Source of the DNA: Nitrospinota bacterium
Lineage (GTDB): Bacteria > UBA8248 > JACPRG01
DNA: 8,061 nt
NCBI GenBank assembly: GCA_030740135.1
Contig: JASLXW010000168.1
Span: forward strand, 1 to 8,061
Direction: 5' to 3'
A program made the position numbers and the translations under genes. The stretch's first letter is position 1, and each line of letters opens with the position of its first letter. Shown here one piece after another: positions 1-6,341 of this stretch. The notes beneath the pieces were generated by a model. That model was not told where the DNA came from. It did not search any database and saw only the letters and a program-made list of their open reading frames with translations.

Positions 1-1
1 T

Positions 2-1819
2 TGTGAGCATTGCAGCGCTGCTTTGATGATCGATGGTGAGATCGTCGCGGCTGCGGCTGAGGAGCGGTTTCGAGGTCTCAAGTCTTACTGTGGATTCCCC
101 GAACGGGCTGTTGCATTTTGTCTGGAGCACGCCGGCGTCCAGCCCGAGGAGATCGATCTCGTGGCCGTCGATGGCCTGTTGTATTCCTCCTTCGATGTAT
201 GTCTCACCCAAAGGCGCGCCGCCTTCTCTGTCCAGGATTACATCAAGGAGGCCCACGAGTACTGGCGCCCTCGTTTCTATCAAAATAAATTCGTCAAATA
301 TCTGGATGTTTTCAAAGATAAGATTCAGGAGGAGACGTTTCCGAAGAGATTTACGGATTATTTCCTAAATGAGTTGGGCGGTGTCGAGCAGGGTTCAATG
401 GAGGAATTGCAAAGCCTCCGGACCCGGCTCATTCGCGAATATCTTCCCAGCGTCGATGAAAGCGACGTTTTTTACGGTCCCCATCATCGCTGCCATGCGT
501 TTTACGCATATTACAATTCGTGCTGGCCGCGGATTTCCGAGAAGACCCTTGTCTTTACCGCCGACAGTTGGGGCGATTTTGAAAACGCCACAGTCTCCGC
601 ATTTGGTCCGGACCAGGATTATGAGGTCTTGCACGTTGTTGATAATCATCACCTGGGCCGGCTCTATCGGAATATGACCCTCTTGCTCGGCATGAAGCCC
701 TATCAGCACGAATACAAAGTGATGGGGCTTGCACCTTACGCTCCGGAGGCGGTCACGCAGGCCGCCTATGACGTCTTCGACCAAACGATGGATGTGAATG
801 GAACGGATTTTCATTACAAAGCCCAGCCGAAAGAGAATTATTTCTGGTTCAGGGAAAGGCTGGAGGGCATCCGATTCGACGGCATCGCCGGCGGTTTGCA
901 ACGCTATTTCGAGGATCGCCTTCTTCGATGGATTCGCAACGGCGTAAAGCGATACGAGATCCCGCGCATCGCCTTTTCCGGCGGTTTGGCCATGAACGTC
1001 AAGCTGAACCTCAGACTTGCCGAGCTGGAGGAGGTGGATTTTCTCGATGTCGCCGGTTCGGGAGACGACAACAGCACCGCCATCGGCGTGTGCTTCGTTG
1101 CGATGTATGAACACCTGAAAAAGAACGGTGGGTCCTTCGGTTCCATCAAGCCTTTGAATACGATGTATCTCGGGTCCGAGGTGAAGGAGGAGGAGGTCCG
1201 GGAAGCCGTTCGGAAATTTAAGCTGAAAGAGCGTTGCGAGATCGTGGAGAACGCGCCGCCGTCCTTCATTGCGAAAAAGCTCTCGGAAGGGTTCGTGATC
1301 GGTCGTTGCGCGGGGCGGATGGAGTTTGGCGACCGGGCGCTGGGGAATCGGTCCATCCTTGCGGACCCGAGAAATCGAGACGTCATCGACCGCATAAACA
1401 AAATTATCAAACAGCGGGATTATTGGATGCCGTTCGCCCCGACGATTCTGGATGAGAACGCTGGCGATTATCTGGTTCACGACCGTAAGGTGTCGGCTCC
1501 CCATATGGCGATCGGGTTGAGGACGACCGGGAAAGCCCGAAAAGAGATTCCCGCGTGCCTTCATCCCGCGGACCACACGGCAAGGCCTCAGGTCCTGACG
1601 CGGCAAGTGAATCCCGAATATTATGAGATGATCAAGTGCTTCCGGGATTTGACGGGTGTTGGCGCTGTTTTGAACACCTCGTTCAATCTGCACGGCTATC
1701 CTATCGTTCGGACGCCGGAGGATGCCATCAGCGTGTTTTTGAATTCTGGCCTGGATGCGATCCTTCTGAACCGGATGTATATCGAAAAACGCGGGAAAGC
1801 GCGCTCGCTTGGTGAATGA
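2..1819 (+). CDS. NodU/TobZ-family carbamoyltransferase, 5' truncated by window edge
   Basis: Predicted to transfer a carbamoyl group from carbamoyl phosphate (through carbamoyl-adenylate, ATP-dependent) to a hydroxyl or amino group of a sugar or other small molecule in the cytoplasm. The frame is open from base 2: before the TTG at 23 it reads CEHCSAAL and runs into MIDGEIVAAAAEERF, the usual N-terminal strand and turn of this family, so the true start lies upstream and about ten or more residues are missing. Numbering from the TTG at 23, the metal-binding HHxxHA motif is at residues 154-159, KVMGLAPYA lies near 234-242, GRMEFGDRALGNRS is at 431-444, and NTSFNLHGYPIV near the end marks the C-terminal YrdC-like domain. 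The last 598 codons are intact. It precedes the nonulosonate genes by 65 bases in the same direction, so a role in decorating that glycan is inferred; the acceptor is unknown. The family assignment is firm. Confidence 0.93.
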   Translation, partial: CEHCSAALMIDGEIVAAAAEERFRGLKSYCGFPERAVAFCLEHAGVQPEEIDLVAVDGLLYSSFDVCLTQRRAAFSVQDYIKEAHEYWRPRFYQNKFVKYLDVFKDKIQEETFPKRFTDYFLNELGGVEQGSMEELQSLRTRLIREYLPSVDESDVFYGPHHRCHAFYAYYNSCWPRISEKTLVFTADSWGDFENATVSAFGPDQDYEVLHVVDNHHLGRLYRNMTLLLGMKPYQHEYKVMGLAPYAPEAVTQAAYDVFDQTMDVNGTDFHYKAQPKENYFWFRERLEGIRFDGIAGGLQRYFEDRLLRWIRNGVKRYEIPRIAFSGGLAMNVKLNLRLAELEEVDFLDVAGSGDDNSTAIGVCFVAMYEHLKKNGGSFGSIKPLNTMYLGSEVKEEEVREAVRKFKLKERCEIVENAPPSFIAKKLSEGFVIGRCAGRMEFGDRALGNRSILADPRNRDVIDRINKIIKQRDYWMPFAPTILDENAGDYLVHDRKVSAPHMAIGLRTTGKARKEIPACLHPADHTARPQVLTRQVNPEYYEMIKCFRDLTGVGAVLNTSFNLHGYPIVRTPEDAISVFLNSGLDAILLNRMYIEKRGKARSLGE

Positions 1820-1834
1820 TAACGTAGGCGTTCC

Positions 1835-1846
1835 GCGCGATCGCGC
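1835..1846. repeat. 12-bp perfect palindrome in the gap before the cytidylyltransferase gene
   Basis: The bases GCGCGATCGCGC form a perfect inverted repeat with no loop, 50 bases upstream of the next start codon, in the 65-base gap after the carbamoyltransferase stop. It could be an operator half-site or chance in GC-rich DNA. No T-run follows, so it is not a convincing terminator. No clear promoter hexamers were seen in this gap. Confidence 0.25.
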
Positions 1847-1884
1847 ATGAGCAGAGCGCTTCAGTTCCTGGCTTTGACGGCGGT

Positions 1885-2595
1885 ATGAATATCCTGGCCT
1901 TGATCACCGCGAGGGGGGGGTCGAAGACGATACCGCGCAAGAATCTGGCGCCGCTCGCCGGGAAACCCCTGATCGCGTGGACCCTGGATGTGGTGCGCGG
2001 TTGCTCCGGGTTGGACCGGGTCGTCGTTTCGGCCGACGATGAAGAAATCGCGGAGGTGGCTAAGCGGCACGGAGCAGAAGCGCCTTTTCTGCGCCCGCCC
2101 GAGCTGGCCCGGGATGAGTCCACCAGCATGGAGGCGGTCCTTCACGCGCTGCATTGGCTCGATGATCATGAAGGCTACCGTCCGCACTACTTGATGCTCT
2201 TGCAGCCGACTTCGCCATTTCGTACGTCCGAAGACATCCAAAAGGCCATTGCGCTGGCACGAGAGAAATCGGCGGACAGCGTCGTCAGTGTCTGTCCCGT
2301 GTATCATCACCACCCGGATTTGCTCATGCGGGTGAGCGCCGGGGGCACGCTGGAGCCGTATGACGGTGCGTCCGACGCCCCCGTACGTCATCAGGATCTT
2401 CGGCCCGTTTATGCCTTGAACGGGGCTATCTATCTGGTGCGCCGGGAATTCTTGCTGGAGCGGAAGAGGTGGGTTGACGAGGGGACTTACGCCTACGTCA
2501 TGCCGGTGGAACGGTCGATGGACATCGACACGCCCTGGGATCTGTACCTTGCCGATTTGATCATGAAGGATCGGATTCGACGTGAAACCTGTTGA
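1885..2595 (+). CDS. neuA: CMP-nonulosonate cytidylyltransferase (NeuA/LegF/PseF family)
   Basis: Predicted to activate a nonulosonic acid with CTP, giving the CMP-sugar and pyrophosphate, the last cytoplasmic step before glycosyl transfer. The 236-residue length fits the short single-domain enzymes. Visible motifs are the N-terminal nucleotide-binding LITARGGSKTIPRKNL (residues 6-21), the LLQPTSPFR segment near residues 100-108, the LNGAIYLV strand, and MDIDTPWDL near residues 212-220, whose two Asp residues are expected to bind the catalytic metal. ATG 1885 is chosen because the family motif begins almost at once; the Shine-Dalgarno sequence is weak (GGCGG-like). The 3' end overlaps the synthase gene by 14 bases, implying translational coupling. 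The symbol is family-level: sialic, legionaminic and pseudaminic versions cannot be told apart here with certainty. An 8-G run lies inside the ARGGS codons. Confidence 0.9.
   Translation: MNILALITARGGSKTIPRKNLAPLAGKPLIAWTLDVVRGCSGLDRVVVSADDEEIAEVAKRHGAEAPFLRPPELARDESTSMEAVLHALHWLDDHEGYRPHYLMLLQPTSPFRTSEDIQKAIALAREKSADSVVSVCPVYHHHPDLLMRVSAGGTLEPYDGASDAPVRHQDLRPVYALNGAIYLVRREFLLERKRWVDEGTYAYVMPVERSMDIDTPWDLYLADLIMKDRIRRETC
1913..1920 (+). repeat. 8-G homopolymer inside the cytidylyltransferase coding region
   Basis: Eight consecutive G at codons 10-12 of the cytidylyltransferase gene encode the end of Arg and the two Gly of the ARGGSK nucleotide-binding motif. The frame is intact as given. A one-base slip would truncate the enzyme near residue 12, so this is a possible mutable site or a site prone to sequencing error. 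Confidence 0.6.
2565..2570 (+). promoter_or_regulatory. Shine-Dalgarno supporting the GTG start of the NeuB gene
   Basis: GAAGGA lies 11 bases before GTG 2582, inside the end of the upstream cytidylyltransferase gene. The next in-frame candidate, ATG 2609, would remove the first nine residues (MKPVEISGR), which resemble the short N-terminal strand many NeuB proteins carry before GPGEPC. Confidence 0.55.
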
Positions 2596-3631
2596 AATCT
2601 CAGGCCGGATGGTGGGTCCCGGAGAGCCGTGCCTCCTCATCGCAGAGGCGGGGGTGAATCACAACGGCAGCCTGGAGCGCGCGCAAGGTCTTGTCGAGGC
2701 GGCCGCCGCCGCAGGGACCGATGCCGTGAAGTTTCAGACATTTAAAGCCGAGGATGTAGTCTCGCCATCGGCCCCGAAGGCCGGCTACCAAAAGGAGACG
2801 ACGGGCGGGGACGAGTCCCAGTTGGACATGCTCAAGCACCTGGCTTTGCCCGATGATGCGTTTCAATCCTTGTATGCAGAGTGCCAGAGTAAAGGCGTTC
2901 TGTTTCTGTCTACCCCCTTTGACGAGGGCAGCGTCGATTTGCTCGACGCGCTGGGTGTGGCGGCTTTCAAGGTCCCGTCGGGGGAGATCACCAACCTGCC
3001 TTTCCTTTCCCACATCGCCCGTCGGGGAAGGCCGCTGATCCTCTCCACCGGCATGGCGACGCTGGAAGAAGTGGAGTCGGCCCTTCGGACCGTCCGCTCG
3101 GCGGGAAATCGCGATCTCATCTTGCTTCATTGCGTGAGCCGCTATCCCGCTCCTCCGTCGGCGGCCAATTTGCGCGCCATGCATACCTTGGCGGCCGCCT
3201 TCGACGTCCCGGTGGGTTATTCCGATCACACGCTCGGCATCGAGGTTTCCTTGGCGGCCGTCGCGCTGGGGGCGTGTGTGATCGAAAAGCATTTCACGCT
3301 GGACAAGGGCCTCCCGGGGCCGGACCATCGCGCCTCTGTCGAACCGGAAGAAATGGCCGCGCTGGTGCGAGGGATGCGGAGGGTGGAGGCCGCTCTCGGG
3401 CATGGGCGCAAGGAGCCGGACCCCGGCGAGGAGGAGATTGCCGCTGTGGCGCGCAAGAGTCTCGTCGCGGCCCGGGACATTTCCGCCGGCACGATTCTGA
3501 GTGAAGACCTCGTCACCATCCGGCGGCCCGGCACGGGACTTCTGCCGGCCATGCGCCCTCAATTGATTGGCCGCCGGGTCCGATGCGACATCGCCGCCGG
3601 CGATCTACTGAGCCTCGAACAGGTGAATTGA
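2582..3631 (+). CDS. neuB: Nonulosonic acid synthase, NeuB family (sialate/legionaminate synthase)
   Basis: Predicted to condense phosphoenolpyruvate with a 2-epimerised hexosamine (ManNAc or its 6-deoxy-4-acetamido relative) to give a nine-carbon 2-keto sugar acid. The TIM-barrel domain carries IAEAGVNHNG (residues 20-29), KFQTFKAE, FLSTPFDEGS, KVPSGEI, STGMATLEEV, YSDHTLG with His216 and EKHFTLDK with His237; these two His match the metal-binding pair of characterised NeuB. A C-terminal SAF/antifreeze-like domain spans about residues 289-347 and contains RRPGTG with Arg314, in the place of the conserved substrate-contacting Arg. At 349 residues it is full length for the family. The GTG start at 2582 overlaps the upstream gene by 14 bases; ATG 2609 is the alternative. 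The stop codon overlaps the next start. Sialate and legionaminate specificity cannot be decided by eye. Confidence 0.93.
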   Translation: MKPVEISGRMVGPGEPCLLIAEAGVNHNGSLERAQGLVEAAAAAGTDAVKFQTFKAEDVVSPSAPKAGYQKETTGGDESQLDMLKHLALPDDAFQSLYAECQSKGVLFLSTPFDEGSVDLLDALGVAAFKVPSGEITNLPFLSHIARRGRPLILSTGMATLEEVESALRTVRSAGNRDLILLHCVSRYPAPPSAANLRAMHTLAAAFDVPVGYSDHTLGIEVSLAAVALGACVIEKHFTLDKGLPGPDHRASVEPEEMAALVRGMRRVEAALGHGRKEPDPGEEEIAAVARKSLVAARDISAGTILSEDLVTIRRPGTGLLPAMRPQLIGRRVRCDIAAGDLLSLEQVN

Positions 3632-4794
3632 GAACCATCGGAGTTGTCACCGTCGGCCGATCCGATTACGGGTGCTACCTGCCCATTTTGCGGAGGATCG
3701 CGGCCGACCCGGAGTTGAAGCTCCACCTGATCGTGAGCGGGATGCATCTCTCACCCGAGTTCGGCCTGACCGTCAACGCCATCGAGGACGACGGCTTCGA
3801 GATCGGCGAGCGGGTGGAGATGCTGATGTCGTCGGATTCACCCGAGGGCATTGCAAAATCGATGGGCTTGGGGGTGGTGGGTTTCGCCCAGGCCTTCGGC
3901 CGCTTTCGGCCCGATGTTGTCCTGGTGCTGGGAGACCGGTTTGAGATGCATGCGGCGGCCCTGGCCTCGCTGCCCTTCAAGATTCCGGTCGCGCACATTC
4001 ACGGAGGGGAGGCCACCGAGGGGGCGATCGATGACGCGTTGCGACACTCCCTGACGAAGTTGAGCCACCTCCATTTTGTGGCCACGGAGGAGTACGCCCG
4101 GCGGGTTGTTCAGTTGGGCGAAGAACCCTGGCGGGTTACGATCTGCGGCGCCCCCGCGCTGGACAATCTGCAGGGCCTCAGGCCGTTAAGCCGAGAAGAA
4201 CTTGAGAGGAAATTCGGCGTGTCGCTGGAACCGGCGCCCCTCCTGGTCACCTTCCATCCGGTTACGCTGGAATACGAGCGGACCGAACGGCAGGTTGGAG
4301 AGTTGTTGGGCGCCCTGGAAGCGTGCGGCTTGCCAGTTGTTTTCACCCTGCCCAATGCAGACACGGGCGGCCGCGCCGCCCTCCGGCTGATTGAAGATTT
4401 CGTCAAGACGATTCCCAAGGCGCAGATGGTGGACAACCTGGGCACGGAGGGGTATTTCGGCATGATGGCGGCGGCGCAGGCGATGGTGGGAAACTCATCC
4501 AGCGGGATCATCGAGGCGGCCTCCTTCCAACTGCCCGTCGTGAACATCGGCAGCCGCCAGCGGGGTCGGGTCAGAGGCAAAAACGTCATCGATGTCGGTT
4601 GTAACCGCGCGGCGATCGACGCGGCCATCCAAAAGGCCGTCTCTCCCGAATTTCGCGCGGGACTTCGGGGGATGGACAATCTCTACGACCGGGGTGGGGC
4701 GGCGGAAAGGATTGTGAATCGCCTCAAGGAAGTCGAGTTGGATGACAGCTTCCTGACGAAACGGTTTTATGAGGTCGGAGTGGATTCTGAATGA
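3628..4794 (+). CDS. neuC: Hydrolysing UDP-sugar 2-epimerase (NeuC/LegG family)
   Basis: Predicted to hydrolyse and 2-epimerise a UDP-activated GlcNAc-type sugar, releasing the free mannose-configured sugar used by NeuB. The GT-B fold protein shows the N-terminal VVTVGRSDYG, SGMHLSPEFG, VLVLGDRFEM with Asp103, HIHGGEATEGAIDDALRHS with Glu128 and Asp135/136, then FHPVT and GNSSSGIIEAASF, which contact the UDP moiety in the family. These acidic residues correspond to the catalytic set of characterised hydrolysing epimerases. TTG 3628 is chosen because it begins one residue before the conserved first strand, overlaps the NeuB stop as TTGA, and gives 388 residues, the normal size. The frame extends back to ATG 3583, but that adds an Arg-rich stretch unlike the family. 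LegG acts on UDP-diacetamido-trideoxyglucose and NeuC on UDP-GlcNAc; the cluster context favours LegG, as inference. Confidence 0.92.
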   Translation: MRTIGVVTVGRSDYGCYLPILRRIAADPELKLHLIVSGMHLSPEFGLTVNAIEDDGFEIGERVEMLMSSDSPEGIAKSMGLGVVGFAQAFGRFRPDVVLVLGDRFEMHAAALASLPFKIPVAHIHGGEATEGAIDDALRHSLTKLSHLHFVATEEYARRVVQLGEEPWRVTICGAPALDNLQGLRPLSREELERKFGVSLEPAPLLVTFHPVTLEYERTERQVGELLGALEACGLPVVFTLPNADTGGRAALRLIEDFVKTIPKAQMVDNLGTEGYFGMMAAAQAMVGNSSSGIIEAASFQLPVVNIGSRQRGRVRGKNVIDVGCNRAAIDAAIQKAVSPEFRAGLRGMDNLYDRGGAAERIVNRLKEVELDDSFLTKRFYEVGVDSE

Positions 4795-5570
4795 GTCAAG
4801 AAAATTACAAAGTCTGGTTTAAGGGGGACGGCTATGCGGATCGGCTTTACCGTCGGGCGACGGGCGAGCTGGATGAGATGGAATCGTCCAAGTCCTTGTG
4901 TGCCGTCCTCTCTCCCCTCTATCAGCCGGGCATGAAGGTCTTGGATGTGGGGTGCGGACCCGGGCATTATCTTCGGAGCCTGAGGAGCCGATTGGACGAG
5001 GGCATCGACTATACGGGCATGGACGCGACCGAGGCGTACGTGGATTTGGCCAAGCGGGCGTTCCCGGATCAAGAAGAGAAATTCCGTGTCGGGGACATTT
5101 ATGATTTGCCGTTCGAGGGCTTGTCATACGACATTGTGACTTGCAGCAACCTAATTCTGCATCTTCCCCCTCCACCGTCGAAACCGCTTTCAGAGCTGAT
5201 CCGTGTGTCCAAGGGGCACGTTGTTATCCGGACCCTCATCGGCCAAGGGAATTATGTAATCAAGGAAATGGTATCTCCCGATGAGTTGAAGGGTTTGCCA
5301 TATCCTGAGGAGGAGGGGGTGGGTCCGGATGGAAAGGTTGAGTTTCATTTATTGAGCTTCATCAATATGTATACCGAGAAGTACATCCGGGATACAGTCA
5401 GAAATCTCGATCCAAAGATAAAGATTCGGATAGAGCCTGATAAGAAATGGGAACCGTTCGACAACACCTCGTTTGCCGGGAGTACCGGTACGACGGTGAT
5501 CGGGGACAAACAGGTAGCCGGCAATCTTATTTATGACTGGAATTTTATTATCCTGAACGTAATTTCATGA
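4791..5570 (+). CDS. Class I SAM-dependent methyltransferase, possible PtmH-like sugar N-methyltransferase
   Basis: A 259-residue Rossmann-fold methyltransferase. Motif I is VLDVGCGPGHY (residues 50-60), the acidic ribose-binding position is Asp78 in YTGMD, the next SAM-contact strand is VGDIYDLPF (100-108), and DIVTCSNLILHL (114-125) is motif IV-like. ATG 4791 overlaps the epimerase stop as ATGA, and a GGAG lies 10 bases upstream. Its place among nonulosonate genes and just before the amidino-forming genes suggests it methylates the sugar or its acetimidoyl nitrogen, as reported for PtmH of Campylobacter jejuni; O-methylation is an alternative. The second half is clearly AT-richer than its neighbours: bases 5341-5460 are 39% G+C, against 53% and 67% in two lines counted from the epimerase gene. 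This hints at a mosaic origin. Family confidence is high, substrate confidence low. Confidence 0.85.
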   Translation: MSQENYKVWFKGDGYADRLYRRATGELDEMESSKSLCAVLSPLYQPGMKVLDVGCGPGHYLRSLRSRLDEGIDYTGMDATEAYVDLAKRAFPDQEEKFRVGDIYDLPFEGLSYDIVTCSNLILHLPPPPSKPLSELIRVSKGHVVIRTLIGQGNYVIKEMVSPDELKGLPYPEEEGVGPDGKVEFHLLSFINMYTEKYIRDTVRNLDPKIKIRIEPDKKWEPFDNTSFAGSTGTTVIGDKQVAGNLIYDWNFIILNVIS

Positions 5571-5666
5571 ATTGCCTATTCCGCCGGGCAGACGGACGAA
5601 CGCTTTGCATGCCAATTTTGGCCGGAGAAGCGGCGTTCCCTCACTTTTCGGGGTGAATCCTTCCAG

Positions 5667-6341
5667 GTGACGGATGTTCGAGAAGGGCGATGTGTTATTC
5701 TGGGCGGGGGAGGACACGCCCGGATGTTGATCGACGCCTTGCAGAGTTCCGGGCTGGCGGAGCCCTATGCCGTCCTGGATCCGGACAGATCTCTTTGGGG
5801 CAAAGAGGTATTCGGCGTCCCCATCATAGGCGGCGATGAAATGCTGCCGGAGCTTGTGAAGGAGGGTGTCAGCGCCTTTGCGGTGGGCGTCGGCTCGACG
5901 GGTGACAACGGACCTCGAAAACAATTGTTTGAATTGGGATTATCGCATGGCCTTTCGCCGCAAACCATTCGACACCCCAGTGCGATTTGCTCCAAGTGGG
6001 CGGAGACCGGCGCGGGTTCTCAGTTCCTGCCGGGCGCCATCGTAAATGCGGGGGTGAGATTGGGCAGGAACGTCATCGTGAACAGCGGCGCCGTCGTTGA
6101 GCATGATTGTGTGATTGAGGACCACGTCCACGTCGCAACGGGTGCTCATTTGGCCAGCACGGTCCGCGTCGGAGCCGGTGCGCACGTCGGCGCGGGCGCC
6201 ACCGTGCGTCAATCTTTGACGATCGGCCCCTGGGCCGTCATCGGCGCCGGAGCGGCCGTGGTGAAGGACGTGGCATCCCGGGCCATGGTCGTAGGTGTTC
6301 CAGCAAGGGATCTGCGCGACAGAAAGATGTCTTCGGAATGA
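5667..6341 (+). CDS. neuD: Acyltransferase of the NeuD/PglD/LegH left-handed beta-helix family
   Basis: Predicted to transfer an acetyl (or other acyl) group from acyl-CoA to a sugar amine or hydroxyl. The N-terminal Rossmann-like domain begins RCVILGGGGHARMLIDAL (residues 8-25), typical of PglD and NeuD. From about residue 115 to 215 hexapeptide repeats build a left-handed beta helix: GAIVNAGVRLGRNVIVNSGAVVEHDC, with His146 in EHDC as the expected general base, then GAHVGAGATV and GPWAVIGAGAAVV. GTG 5667 is the only usable start before the conserved strand, with a GGGGTGA-like ribosome site about 11 bases upstream. The 96-base gap before it reads open in this same frame back to the methyltransferase stop but has no start codon. 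The stop overlaps the next gene as ATGA. It could be LegH, acetylating a UDP-4-amino sugar early in the pathway, or NeuD, modifying the nonulosonate; both belong to this family. Confidence 0.88.
   Translation: MTDVREGRCVILGGGGHARMLIDALQSSGLAEPYAVLDPDRSLWGKEVFGVPIIGGDEMLPELVKEGVSAFAVGVGSTGDNGPRKQLFELGLSHGLSPQTIRHPSAICSKWAETGAGSQFLPGAIVNAGVRLGRNVIVNSGAVVEHDCVIEDHVHVATGAHLASTVRVGAGAHVGAGATVRQSLTIGPWAVIGAGAAVVKDVASRAMVVGVPARDLRDRKMSSE

Noticed and set aside
395..1693. 432-codon open frame on the minus strand
   Set aside because: It lies wholly opposite the carbamoyltransferase gene, whose motifs are unmistakable. The antisense translation shows no recognisable domain and is rich in Arg/Pro/His, as expected for the shadow of a GC-rich gene.
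1837..1844. GCGATCGC, the HIP1 octamer of cyanobacteria
   Set aside because: I found only one copy in about 8 kb, whereas HIP1-rich genomes carry it far more often. It gives no support for a cyanobacterial origin.
2600..3562. 320-codon open frame on the minus strand
   Set aside because: It is antisense to the NeuB gene, with no family motif and compositional bias typical of a shadow frame.
3583..3627. ATG 3583 as the start of the NeuC-like gene
   Set aside because: It would overlap NeuB by 49 bases and add an Arg-rich tail (MRHRRRRSTEPRTGE) unlike the family. TTG 3628 gives the normal N-terminus and a stop-start overlap.
5571..5666. Terminator or promoter in the gap before the NeuD-like gene
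   Set aside because: The only hairpin seen (GCCG and CGGC around a six-base loop) is short and lacks a T-run, and no convincing -35/-10 pair was found.
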